A stretch of DNA of 64,000 nucleotides, from contig NZ_JAKEVF010000007.1 in NCBI RefSeq assembly GCF_022398315.1, forward strand, positions 59,119 through 123,118, in the 5' to 3' direction. The notes below the pieces were generated by a model. The model worked only from the letters and a program-made list of their open reading frames with translations. It made no database searches and was not told where the DNA came from. The translations under genes and the position numbers were made by a program. Below are positions 10,626 to 18,940 of this stretch, piece after piece (the stretch's first letter is position 1; every line of letters starts with the position of its first letter). The DNA comes from Shewanella sp. Isolate11 (lineage in GTDB: Bacteria > Pseudomonadota > Gammaproteobacteria > Enterobacterales > Shewanellaceae).

Positions 10626-11801
10626 TTAAAGATAATAATCTTTCAACGGTGGGAAACCGTTAAAGCAAACCGCCGAATAGGTCGTGGTATAAGCCCCGGC
10701 CGTTAACCAGTACATACGATCGCCTATCGCCAGATCCGTCGGTAGACCATAGCTGTAATGCTCATACATGATGTCTGCACTATCGCAAGTCGGGCCCGCA
10801 ATCACACACTTATCCAGTTCGCCCTGACGTTCTGTATAGATAGGAAATTTAATTGCCTCATCCATGGTTTCGATTAAACCAGAGAATTTACCCACATCGG
10901 TAAACACCCATCGTTCTAAGGCCGTATGTGACTTCTTGCTGATTAACACGACTTCAGAAACCAACACTCCCGCGTTAGATAATAGCGAACGACCTGGCTC
11001 CAAAATGATCTCAGGTAAATCATCACCAAAGTCCTCTTTAAGAAAATGGGTGATCTCTGCGGCGTACATCGCCAACTCATTGGTCTTATCCAAATAATTA
11101 GCAGGGAAGCCACCACCGAGGTTAATCATCTGTAGCTTAATGCCATGCTCATCATTAAGACGCTCAAAAATGCCTTTCACTTTACCAATGGCCGAATCCC
11201 AAGCACCGATATCACGCTGCTGTGAACCTACATGGAATGAGATACCATAAGGCACTAGACCTAACTCTTTCGCCAATACCAATAGCTCATAGGCCATCTC
11301 ATTTTGGCAACCAAATTTACGTGACAATGGCCAGTCTGCGGTATGCGTACCTTCGGTCAGAATACGTACATACACACGAGCGCCGGGCGCTTCTTCGGCC
11401 AACATACGCAGATCCGCTTCGGAGTCTGAGGCAAACATACGTACGCCTCTTTCGAAGAAAGCGCGCACATCTTTACGCTTTTTAATGGTATTGCCATAGC
11501 TCACTCTGTCAGTAGTGACACCCAAGTTGGTCACCATGTCGAGTTCGTAGATAGAGGCAATATCGAAGCAAGCGCCTTTATCCCATAGCAAACTTAAAAC
11601 TTCAGGCGCCGGATTGGCCTTCACCGCATAATAAATATTGGCATAAGGAAAATTGATCACCATATCATCATATTGCTTTGCAATAATTTGGGTATCAATA
11701 ACCACAAACGGGGTGGGTTTATCTTGTGCAAACGATTTAATACGCTCAAAGGTGTTAACGTCATAATATTCATTAACATCAATCGCTTGAAATTGGCTCA
11801 T
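10626..11801 (-). CDS. fold-III PLP-dependent ornithine/lysine decarboxylase
   Basis: The 391-residue protein belongs to the alanine-racemase-fold decarboxylases (eukaryotic ODC type), not the fold-I SpeC of E. coli. The PLP lysine is in IYYAVKANP near residue 68. A glycine-rich phosphate loop is INLGGGFPANY, EPGRSLLSNAG follows, and the active-site cysteine is in GPTCDSADIMYE. It should make putrescine from ornithine, or cadaverine if lysine is accepted, as known for related Pseudomonas and Selenomonas enzymes. Substrate preference cannot be read with confidence. It has its own terminator and no operon partners. Confidence 0.92.
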   Translation of the reverse strand: MSQFQAIDVNEYYDVNTFERIKSFAQDKPTPFVVIDTQIIAKQYDDMVINFPYANIYYAVKANPAPEVLSLLWDKGACFDIASIYELDMVTNLGVTTDRVSYGNTIKKRKDVRAFFERGVRMFASDSEADLRMLAEEAPGARVYVRILTEGTHTADWPLSRKFGCQNEMAYELLVLAKELGLVPYGISFHVGSQQRDIGAWDSAIGKVKGIFERLNDEHGIKLQMINLGGGFPANYLDKTNELAMYAAEITHFLKEDFGDDLPEIILEPGRSLLSNAGVLVSEVVLISKKSHTALERWVFTDVGKFSGLIETMDEAIKFPIYTERQGELDKCVIAGPTCDSADIMYEHYSYGLPTDLAIGDRMYWLTAGAYTTTYSAVCFNGFPPLKDYYL

Positions 11802-12031
11802 TTCGCCAGTATCTCCGTAGCAAAGTGAAAGTAATTAGTGTAGTTGATTTAAAAATCGCTGCGAAGTAAACGCTATTTTTATAATCTTGGCAATGAATTT
11901 TTATGCTTAAAAAGCAATTTTTTATATCGAAATAGGCAAGTAAAAAAAGGCAAGAAAAAACAGATTTATAAACAATAACTTGAGAAGAGACTCTTACAAC
12001 AACGATGCCCCCATAACATCGCCGCTGAAGA

Positions 12032-12487
12032 TTATTTAATAGCTGTTAATAACGCATCGGCATCAGTGACTTGAGTCAGCTTAGTAATGCTAAGTTGCTG
12101 CAGATGGATCACAGTGACACTGGCTTTGTCGCCGGGTAACGTTTTAGTTTGTTCCCCCTCTCTATCGAGAGCAATGTTAAAAGGCAGATCGCGCATTTGT
12201 GGAATAGCGACGAACTTGGCAATTAACGACGGCATACCACTGATATCGGCAACATAAACCAAGTTTTCAGGTTGCTTATCACCAAAAGTTTCCAAAGCCT
12301 GATTAATAATATCGCCACCTTTCATGCCTCGGCTAAATAATACTATCTGAGTGCTTGATGTTACCGCTATGGCTTGTTCATGCTGATTTTCTAGCTCGAT
12401 CGGCTGCAGCTTATCACCCACCACTAGGCCTGTAGCTTGGGCACCGATAGCGATGAATAGACTTAATATAAAGATGAAAACTTTCAT
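12032..12487 (-). CDS. periplasmic thioredoxin-fold-like protein of unknown function
   Basis: The 151-residue protein has a clear signal peptide (MKVFIFILSLFIAIGAQATG) and a body whose order of segments (LENQHEQAIAV, TQIVLFSRGMKGGDIINQAL, GMPSLIAKF, PFNIALDREG, VTVIHL) resembles a thioredoxin/peroxiredoxin fold. There is no CxxC motif, and the segment in that position is SRGMKGG, so thiol-disulfide activity is unlikely. The ATG has TTAGGAG just upstream. I do not recognise a named family. It stands alone between the decarboxylase and the divergent mscS gene. Confidence 0.7.
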   Translation of the reverse strand: MKVFIFILSLFIAIGAQATGLVVGDKLQPIELENQHEQAIAVTSSTQIVLFSRGMKGGDIINQALETFGDKQPENLVYVADISGMPSLIAKFVAIPQMRDLPFNIALDREGEQTKTLPGDKASVTVIHLQQLSITKLTQVTDADALLTAIK

Positions 12488-12714
12488 AACACTCCTAATT
12501 TAAAGGCCACATTGCTTAATAGACTCCACTATAGCGCATGCCGTACCCAGACTTTCTATAGGATGATGAATTGCTTGAGCTAACTCACGCATTTGGACAA
12601 TTAGCACTATTTCCTTGAACTATTGATGATATCGATAGTTAGCTATTACCAAAAAAACGATTATTCAGTAACATGGAACTATTCGCAATATCGATCACTA
12701 TCAGGGACAGAGTT

Positions 12715-13548
12715 ATGAATGAAAATGGTCTAGAACAGGAGCTGGCCCAGTTACAGAGTGTCTATGACATGTTGACTGAGTTTTTGGTGCAATACAGTTT
12801 CCAGCTGGTGGGTGCCACACTCATTTTTTTACTGGGTTTATGGGTCGCTGGCAAAGTCTCCAATCTGGTGATCAAGCAGTTTGAAAAGCATCAAATAGAC
12901 ATTACCCTAAGTAACTTTGTTTCTAACCTCGCACGAATCATCGTCCTAGTGATTTTTGGGGTCATTGCCCTAGGAAAATTGGGTATCAGTATCACCCCTA
13001 TGGTCGCGGCCATTGGTGCAGCTTCTCTCGGCGCTGGCTTAGCCTTACAAGGCATGTTGTCGAACTACGCCGCGGGCATCACCATCATAGTCACGCGGCC
13101 TTTTGTGATTGGTAATACTATAGAGGTCAAGGGCGTCAGCGGTGTGGTAAAAGACATTCATCTTGGCTTGACCCTATTAACCAATGAAGAAGGCGAAGTG
13201 ATCAGCATACCGAACAAGCATATTGTCGGTGAGATTTTACATAACTCATTTGAGTATAAGTTAATCACCACCACCTTTAATGTCAGCTATAACAGCGATA
13301 TTAATCAGGTAATCACTCTTGCTACAAAAATTTTAAATAGCAATGACGCGGTAAATCAGCAGCGCCCACCACAAATCGGCATTAATGGATTTAACAGTGT
13401 GGGTTTAGAAGTAGGAATGCGTTATTGGGTGCCGACCCAAAGCTATTTCCAGCATAAATATCAGATCAATCTCGACTTGATGAAGGCACTTCAACAAGCA
13501 GGGATCACGATTCCCTGCCCGATTAAAGAGATCCACATCGAAAAATAA
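12715..13548 (+). CDS. mscS: small-conductance mechanosensitive channel
   Basis: The protein opens on hypo-osmotic membrane tension to release solutes. At 277 residues it is the length of E. coli MscS. It has three transmembrane segments. The third, pore-lining helix is AAIGAASLGAGLALQGMLSN, with the alternating Gly/Ala packing of the family. It is followed by the beta domain (RPFVIGNTIEVKGVSGVVKDI) and the C-terminal cage. An in-frame ATG at 12673 lacks a ribosome site. The ATG at 12715 follows AGGGACAGAG and is preferred. A partial hairpin (AACGGCTT/AAGCCGTT, 13559-13597) lies after the stop. Confidence 0.93.
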   Translation: MNENGLEQELAQLQSVYDMLTEFLVQYSFQLVGATLIFLLGLWVAGKVSNLVIKQFEKHQIDITLSNFVSNLARIIVLVIFGVIALGKLGISITPMVAAIGAASLGAGLALQGMLSNYAAGITIIVTRPFVIGNTIEVKGVSGVVKDIHLGLTLLTNEEGEVISIPNKHIVGEILHNSFEYKLITTTFNVSYNSDINQVITLATKILNSNDAVNQQRPPQIGINGFNSVGLEVGMRYWVPTQSYFQHKYQINLDLMKALQQAGITIPCPIKEIHIEK

Positions 13549-13611
13549 TCCTGCCTGCAACGGCTTTATTGAAATAAACGCGATCAATGAAGCCGTTGTA
13601 AATGTGAGTCT

Positions 13612-13640
13612 GGTCAAAAAAACGTATCAGTCACTGATAC
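13612..13640 (-). terminator. orphan minus-strand terminator-like hairpin
   Basis: GTATCAG and CTGATAC form a 7-bp stem with a 3-base loop. Read on the minus strand, the hairpin is followed by a run of seven T. No minus-strand gene ends nearby: elaA stops 500 bases away. It may end read-through from elaA or an unannotated minus-strand transcript. Confidence 0.5.
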
Positions 13641-13654
13641 ATTTCCAACATAAA

Positions 13655-13696
13655 TTGATCTCGTTCAATTATTGATCACTGAATTTTGCATACAAT
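13655..13696 (+). promoter_or_regulatory. FNR/EtrA-type site in class II position with -10 box
   Basis: TTGATCTCGTTCAA (13655-13668) matches 9 of the 10 fixed bases of the FNR consensus TTGAT-N4-ATCAA. TACAAT at 13691-13696 is a good -10 box. The expected start about 7 bases after it (13703) puts the site centre at -41.5, the classical activator spacing. No -35 box is apparent, which fits activator dependence. The downstream gene is the 81-residue orphan at 13790. Confidence 0.5.
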
Positions 13697-13789
13697 CCAT
13701 CTTGTAAGACGTTCGTCTAGGTGGTTTTTACTTAGACTTATTAGTTAATTTCAGGCTGCATCGGCCTAATTACGTAAAGATAATAAAAC

Positions 13790-14035
13790 ATGCAAATAGC
13801 ACAACAACTGCAAGACAGGCGAGGGATTGACCTGCATCATGACGAGCATTGGACTTTAATGAGCGCGGAACAAAAGATGTCTCTCTACAACCTGCACCGG
13901 TTTGGCTATCGGCTGTTGTTTGTTCGCCATTTGCCTACTGGACCTTTGGCTATCATCGCCCAAAATGATCAGCTATCAACCATTGATAGACGTGGTCATG
14001 TTGATAATAAGCCAAATATCCACTTAAGGGACTAA
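13790..14035 (+). CDS. small hypothetical protein, 81 residues
   Basis: I do not recognise this protein. It is rich in His, Gln, Arg and Leu, has no signal peptide or membrane helix, and contains a stretch FGYRLLFVRHLPTGPLAIIAQND that could form a beta-hairpin core. The start lacks a strong ribosome site (AAAGATAAT). In favour of a real gene are a candidate activator-dependent promoter 90-135 bases upstream and a terminator 36 bases after the stop, which together make a complete monocistronic unit. Confidence 0.55.
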   Translation: MQIAQQLQDRRGIDLHHDEHWTLMSAEQKMSLYNLHRFGYRLLFVRHLPTGPLAIIAQNDQLSTIDRRGHVDNKPNIHLRD

Positions 14036-14070
14036 CCTTCCACCTACGGTGATGGTGAACTTTCCCAAAC

Positions 14071-14098
14071 AGAAGGAGCACAAATTGTGCTCCTTTCT
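14071..14098 (+). terminator. Rho-independent terminator after the 81-residue gene
   Basis: AGAAGGAGCACAA and TTGTGCTCCTTTCT form a continuous palindromic stem with a short T-rich tail. It lies between the small gene and the convergent elaA. Confidence 0.75.
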
Positions 14099-14146
14099 AT
14101 TACCAGCAGTGGACCCGTCGAAGTCCGTTTATCCCAAGCTAATTCA

Positions 14147-14596
14147 TCAAGCTAACAACATATCGATATGGGGTATATCGTCTTCCAAGTAAATATCTGA
14201 CACCTGCTTAAACCCTTGAGCCTGATAAAACCCCTTTAGGTGTGCTTGCGCGCCAATCTGAATATGCTCCTCTGGCCAATAACACCGACTCACTTCAATC
14301 GCTTGTCGCATTAGTTGCGCCGCAATCCCTTGGCCACGAGCCGATGCCAACACTAACACCCGGCCGATACTGGCATCAGCATAGCTCACACCCGGTGCTA
14401 ATATTCGCGCATAGGCCTGTATATCTCCTTGCTCATCTGTACCTAATAAATGCCGGGTTGTGGGCAGATCATCCTTATTATCTAACTCTGGATAAGGACA
14501 GTTTTGCTCGACCACGAAGATATCGACACGACACTTAAGCAATTGGTACAACTGCTTAGTGGTTAATTCAGAAAAACCATAATCTTGCCAATGCAC
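14147..14596 (-). CDS. elaA: ElaA-type GNAT N-acetyltransferase
   Basis: This 149-residue GNAT-family protein shows the ElaA signatures LYQLLKCRVDIFVVEQNCPYPELD at the N-terminus, IGRVLVLASARGQGIAAQLM for acetyl-CoA binding, and AQAHLKGFYQAQGF near the C-terminus. The natural substrate of ElaA is not established. The start is GTG at 14596, with GGAG 6 bases upstream. It is convergent with the small gene at 13790, and the remains of a LysR-type gene lie just upstream on the opposite strand. Confidence 0.9.
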   Translation of the reverse strand: MHWQDYGFSELTTKQLYQLLKCRVDIFVVEQNCPYPELDNKDDLPTTRHLLGTDEQGDIQAYARILAPGVSYADASIGRVLVLASARGQGIAAQLMRQAIEVSRCYWPEEHIQIGAQAHLKGFYQAQGFKQVSDIYLEDDIPHIDMLLA

Positions 14597-14650
14597 TCAG
14601 AACTCCAACGACTATCTAATAAGCCAATAGCTTAACCGCTGATGCAATGA

Positions 14651-14896
14651 ATAAACAGCCTTGAGCAAGAACAGCCTAATGTCCAGCTTTCGGTCAATCA
14701 TGTCGGCTTAATTAGAGAAACTGCTCAATGATTTTCCGATGGCACAAACCTGCATTACCTTAAGTTTCCGCGCCGCGCGTATCTACCAAGGCAATATCGC
14801 ATCTTTATCGAGTTTTTCTCGCAAACCTTAGAACAAATCAGACCCGAAGAAGTGTTAGAGAGTGCCGACTTCATCACCATCGAGCCACAGAATTAA
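14651..14896 (+). pseudogene. C-terminal remnant of a LysR-type transcriptional regulator
   Basis: Reading one frame gives QLSVNHVGLIRETAQ, then a TGA at 14729-14731, then TNLHYLKFPRRAYLPRQYR and IFIEFFSQTLEQIRPEEV to a TAA at 14894-14896. The first part resembles the LysR effector-domain segment VND-x-x-x-IREAALAGLGIA. The second resembles the usual closing segment (YPSRRYLPxKVRxFIDFL). The middle is missing, the frame is interrupted, another TGA lies just before (14648-14650), and no helix-turn-helix region remains. It is a decayed gene with no likely function. Confidence 0.72.
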
Positions 14897-15011
14897 CAAA
14901 AAACCACTAGGTTAATCGCGATTTAATAAAATCGAACAGACAAATCTGCAAAATTGCCAATAAAGCTGGTAATATTAGGCCAATTTTTTTAGCTGAAAGA
15001 GATTGAGCAAG

Positions 15012-15737
15012 ATGGGAAGAGCGTACCAAAACCGCAAAGAATCTATGGCCAAAACGGCTGGACAGAAGACTAGACTGTATTCTCGCTACGGGAAAGAACT
15101 CTATGTTTGCGCAAAAAATGGTGGCCCCGATCCTGACGGCAACTTGGCATTACGCCACATGATCACTAAGGCGAAAAAAGACCAAGTTCCGGCTCATGTT
15201 ATCGAACGTGCGCTAGAAAAAGCCAAAGGCGGCGGCGGTGAAGACTATGAAACTGCACGCTATGAAGGTTTCAGCCCAGGTGGCGCTATGGTGATTGTTG
15301 ATTGCCTTACTGACAACGGCAAGCGTACTTTTACCGAAGTACGCCAAGCATTCGTTAAAAACGACGCAAAGCTTGGTGGTCCAGGTACTGTGGGTCACAT
15401 GTTCGATCATCAAGCCGTGTTTGCCTTTAAGGGTGAAGATGAAGAAGCCATCCTAGAGCTACTGATGATGGCCGATGTCGATGTTAGCGACATCGAAGTA
15501 GAAGATGGCATTATCAGCGTATTTGCGCCGCATACCGAGTTTAACAAGGCGAAAACCGCATTGAATGAAGCCCTGCCTGATACCGAACTTGAAGTTGAAG
15601 AGATCTCTTTCGTACCGCAAACCTCAACTGAAATTACCGATCCTGAAGTGATTGAGCAGTTTGAGAAGTTTATTGCGGCACTAGAAGACTGTGATGATGT
15701 GCAAAATGTCTACCACAACGCTGAATTAAAGGCCTAA
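15012..15737 (+). CDS. YebC/PmpR-family protein (YeeN-like)
   Basis: The protein belongs to the YebC/PmpR family, members of which act as transcriptional regulators or, by newer work on the family, assist translation of proline stretches. The N-terminus [21 protein letters not shown] and the segment [15 protein letters not shown] place it in the MGR-starting (YeeN-like) branch rather than the MAGHSKWANI branch. DxxDNGKRTF and HMFDHQAVF are conserved. A TTG at 15003 could add three residues. The ATG at 15012 fits the family start and gives 241 residues. Confidence 0.9.
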   Translation: MGRAYQNRKESMAKTAGQKTRLYSRYGKELYVCAKNGGPDPDGNLALRHMITKAKKDQVPAHVIERALEKAKGGGGEDYETARYEGFSPGGAMVIVDCLTDNGKRTFTEVRQAFVKNDAKLGGPGTVGHMFDHQAVFAFKGEDEEAILELLMMADVDVSDIEVEDGIISVFAPHTEFNKAKTALNEALPDTELEVEEISFVPQTSTEITDPEVIEQFEKFIAALEDCDDVQNVYHNAELKA

Positions 15738-15778
15738 AGTCCCCTGTATCTCGCTAGTGCTAAAACAGGCTAGCCAAT

Positions 15779-15819
15779 AAATCGATTTGTCATCTTAACC
15801 TGTGACAAATCGATTTTTT
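15779..15819 (+). terminator. Rho-independent terminator after the YebC-family gene
   Basis: AAATCGATTTGTCA and TGACAAATCGATTT form a perfect 14-bp stem with a 10-base loop and a T run. Confidence 0.92.
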
Positions 15820-16001
15820 ATTGCCCAAAATGCGTCTTTTCAATTTAATACTTATGGGTATTATTCCAATCAAAGTAAATGAGTGATCAGCCCGTTTGTA
15901 ACAGAAAAGGGCACAGGAAAAATTGTCGAGAACAAGGCGTAAATTGCAGTAACTAGTATTGTAATAACAAAATTTACAACACGGTTATCGGCGATTTTAA
16001 C
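15820..16001. other. gene-free segment left of the MITE-like element
   Basis: No open frame with a ribosome site is seen in this segment or in the 281 bases (16217-16497) right of the element. The right part must carry the promoter of the DUF4382 gene, but no hexamer pair stands out. Confidence 0.6.
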
Positions 16002-16216
16002 TAACCTGAACTCGGGATAACGAGTGTCGGAAAATCTAAATTTAACAAGCTAATTCAATGCTATAAAGGATTAGTTCGAAAAGGGAAGTCTATTTTCTGA
16101 CTGCATGCGCAGATTTTTGAGCATATCAAGGCGCTCTGTCGTACACCATAGCGAGCTATGGTTAGGCAGAGCAACGCAGAGAGACACACAAAGATGCTTA
16201 TCCAGAGCTCAGGTTA
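16002..16216. mobile_element. MITE-like element, longest copy (215 bp)
   Basis: The left end TAACCTGAACTCGGGATAA (16002-16020) and the right end TTATCCAGAGCTCAGGTTA (16198-16216) are inverted repeats matching at 17 of 19 positions. Each end begins or finishes with TA, which could be a TA target duplication as made by IS630/Tc1-type transposases. It is non-coding, with an internal hairpin ACCATAGC-GA-GCTATGGT (16145-16162). Two related copies lie at 32377-32460 and 41709-41867, sharing the ends and the internal string ATAACGAGTGTCG. No transposase in this window could mobilise it. Confidence 0.8.
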
Positions 16217-16497
16217 ACTAGCAAGAATGTTCAGATAATGACTGCAATGGGTATTACTTTTACTGCGCTATTTTTTGACTTCAGTCAAACGGTTGTCACT
16301 TCCTGTACCTCAGCTTTCTACAACCCAAAAACCTTCAATAAAACCAAGTAAAACCCTTGAAGACAGTGGACTTCAAGGCATTATTCACTATCCTTAACAA
16401 CTCAAGATATGCGTTTTAATGACGGCTATCATTCCAATATGTCCACTGCGATAGCGCCATTAAACTATCCCAACAATCAATGATGAACAGGTAACCT

Positions 16498-17511
16498 ATG
16501 AAGTATTCTAAATCGATAATTGCCCTATCTCTGACGACCCTACTCGCAGCATGTGGTGGTAGTGACGACGATAAATCTGATGTGGGTAAATTAAGCCTGG
16601 GCGTTTCAGATAACCCCGCCAATGCCGAAAGCGTCACCATCGCCTTTAAACAAGTAGTACTCAAACCTGCCAACGGTAGCGATCCGCTCTCTTTCGATGT
16701 ATCGGAAGATGGTGAACTCAAACAAGTGGATCTACTTACCGTTCAGGGACAAGAGATAGAACCTCTGATCACTGGCGTTGAAGTGCCTCTGGGTGAATAT
16801 CAGATGTGTATCTATATGCAAACCGATGAAGTTCCTAACGCTGACGGTTCTTACGTTGGTCTAACGGGCGATATCACCGAAGGATTAACAACTAACAGCA
16901 ATGGTAGCTGTGGCGGTGTTCATGCCGATGAGGCTGGTACCGGACGACTATTTTTCAATAAAGCCTTCACCATTGCCGCAGGCGATAACGATTTCGTCGC
17001 AGAGTTTGACCTAAATAAAGGACTGCAAGCACCTCATGGTAATAAAGCTTACTGGACACTGAAACCAACCTCAGTACAGCTGGTGAATAACGCCGAAGTA
17101 GGTGCGATTCAAGGTAGCGTAGATACAACAGTGATGACTGATTGCGAAACCGATTTCGCTGGTTCGACATTTAGCCATGCAGTTTACCTCTATCCAGCTG
17201 ACACGACCCTAGCCAACATGGTCGATTTCCGCTTAGATGCCGATATTCTAGCACCGCAGGTCGCGCCAGTTGCTGCCGCGAGAGTAAACGAAATACTCGA
17301 CGATGCTAACAATGTCACAGGCTATGAATATGAGTTTGGTTTTGTCGCTGCCGGTAATTACCAGTTAGGTTATACCTGTAGTGCCCAAAATGATGATCCA
17401 GAAGTCAGCAACCCAGCAGACGACCTTAATGCTCCGGTGAAAATATTTGCAGCTTATAGTGATACCAATATCACTGTGACAGAGGGTGAAACTGCAGAAG
17501 CAAACTTCTAA
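16498..17511 (+). CDS. DUF4382-containing lipoprotein
   Basis: The N-terminus MKYSKSIIALSLTTLLAACGG carries a lipobox with lipidated Cys19 followed by GG, so an outer-membrane lipoprotein is expected. The next part (LSLGVSDNPANAESVTIAFKQVVL to residue about 190) fits the DUF4382 family, a beta-sandwich domain of unknown role. The C-terminal part (about 195-337) repeats a similar carbohydrate-binding-like or Cna-like beta pattern. Cysteines at several exposed positions may form disulfides. Function is unknown. It is monocistronic with its own terminator. Confidence 0.85.
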   Translation: MKYSKSIIALSLTTLLAACGGSDDDKSDVGKLSLGVSDNPANAESVTIAFKQVVLKPANGSDPLSFDVSEDGELKQVDLLTVQGQEIEPLITGVEVPLGEYQMCIYMQTDEVPNADGSYVGLTGDITEGLTTNSNGSCGGVHADEAGTGRLFFNKAFTIAAGDNDFVAEFDLNKGLQAPHGNKAYWTLKPTSVQLVNNAEVGAIQGSVDTTVMTDCETDFAGSTFSHAVYLYPADTTLANMVDFRLDADILAPQVAPVAAARVNEILDDANNVTGYEYEFGFVAAGNYQLGYTCSAQNDDPEVSNPADDLNAPVKIFAAYSDTNITVTEGETAEANF

Positions 17512-17572
17512 GCCATTTTCAGCTAACATTTTTTACGTAGCATTTTGTTGCTAAGACTGGTTACTCAGAGAC

Positions 17573-17602
17573 AAAAAGGCACTTCAATTGAAGTGCCTTT
17601 TC
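17573..17602. terminator. bidirectional terminator between the DUF4382 gene and the metal exporter
   Basis: GGCACTTCAATTGAAGTGCC is a perfect 20-base palindrome flanked by AAAAA and TTTT, positioned between two convergent genes. Confidence 0.9.
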
Positions 17603-17621
17603 TATTTAACCGAGTGACTTT

Positions 17622-18938
17622 CTAAGAGCAGCAATCGCGGCGCCACCAGTTTTTAGGTAACTTTGCCAATAACACTTTAAGCATCAAAATAGCCAGTATA
17701 ACCCCTGAGGTATACACGATAGGCGCAGGTAATAAACTGTGCTGCTCACCCACTTGAGGCATCACCACAAACCCAAAGGTATCGACCAGATAGTTCACTA
17801 TTACCCCTGAAATTAGTGCTACACCGAGCACGCCCCCAAGATAACCCAATAACGCACGCTTACCCAATTCTTTGGTCACCACTCCTAAGGTGGCAATATT
17901 GGTCGCAGGCCCTGCCAACATAAAGACTAACACAGCACCAGGTGACACCCCGGCTAAGAGTAATCCCGCCGCAATCGGTGTCGAGGCCGTAGCGCAGATA
18001 TACATAGGCACAGAGATAAGCACCATCACCAACATGGCTAAGATACCGTCACCCCACTTAGCCAAGAAATCCCCTGGCACATAGGTTTGTACTAAAGCCG
18101 CGAAGAATAAACCAATCAGCAACCAGATCGTGGTGTCACGCACCAGATCGGTAGCCGCATATTGCAGCCCTTTACCGATACGAGATAACACCGAAGTGCC
18201 TTTAAGCTCATGAGCCACATCTTTGGTCGATTCACAGCAGCTTTCACCATTATCGGCTTTAGTCTCTGTGTTACTACCTGCTTTGCTACTACAACAGCTG
18301 GAAACCGGCTCAACTTTATCCTTACTACAGCAATCTGATTTAGCTGCAGTATCAACTTTATGATGCTCTAGCTTATTACTCTCACTCGAACAGCAACTGC
18401 TGGTGACAGCTTCGGTTTTCTCGCTAGTACAACAACTCTTAGTCTCGGGCTTAGCTTTCTCACTGCTGCAACAGCTGGTTTTCGATGTCACTTTTGCATC
18501 AACACCATTACCCACCACTTTATCAGCCGCAGGCTGACCATCATCGTCATCACGCCCCACCAGCAAGCCAGCAACAATCGCACTGGTCACTGCAGCAATA
18601 GGTCTGACAACCGCCATAAAGGGGCCAAGTAAGACATAAGAAACACTAACCGAATCGATACCTGTCTCAGGCGTTGAAACTAAAAATGATGTAGTCGCCG
18701 CCTTTGAGGCACCGGAGCGGCGCAATCCCACCGCAGCGGGGATCACACCACAAGAACATAATGGCAAAGGAGCACCTAACAACGCTGCCTTAACTGTGGT
18801 TTTTATGCCATGACCACCAAGTTGCTTGTGCATCCAGGTCATAGGCACGAACATCTTCAACAGGCCTGCCAATATTAACCCAAGCAAAAGCCAAGGGGCC
18901 GAATCTAAAAACAGATCAATAAAGTTACTTAACAGCAT
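17622..18938 (-). CDS. SO_0444-family Cu/Zn efflux transporter with Cys-pair-rich loop
   Basis: The 438-residue permease has two hydrophobic halves (about 1-130 and 255-430), each in the style of the YraQ/ArsP permeases, with APLPLCSCGVIPAAVGLRRSGAS in the first and SVPMYICATASTPIAAGLLL in the second. The linker (about residues 150-240) contains six CC pairs in a repeated Ser/Glu/Lys context (SCCSSE, SCCTSE, SDCCSKD) and the protein ends RRDCCS. These thiol pairs probably bind zinc or copper. The zntR-like regulator lies 2 bases upstream in the same operon, supporting metal export. The closest named family is the SO_0444 Cu/Zn exporters. Confidence 0.9.
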   Translation of the reverse strand: MLLSNFIDLFLDSAPWLLLGLILAGLLKMFVPMTWMHKQLGGHGIKTTVKAALLGAPLPLCSCGVIPAAVGLRRSGASKAATTSFLVSTPETGIDSVSVSYVLLGPFMAVVRPIAAVTSAIVAGLLVGRDDDDGQPAADKVVGNGVDAKVTSKTSCCSSEKAKPETKSCCTSEKTEAVTSSCCSSESNKLEHHKVDTAAKSDCCSKDKVEPVSSCCSSKAGSNTETKADNGESCCESTKDVAHELKGTSVLSRIGKGLQYAATDLVRDTTIWLLIGLFFAALVQTYVPGDFLAKWGDGILAMLVMVLISVPMYICATASTPIAAGLLLAGVSPGAVLVFMLAGPATNIATLGVVTKELGKRALLGYLGGVLGVALISGVIVNYLVDTFGFVVMPQVGEQHSLLPAPIVYTSGVILAILMLKVLLAKLPKNWWRRDCCS

Positions 18939-18940
18939 AA

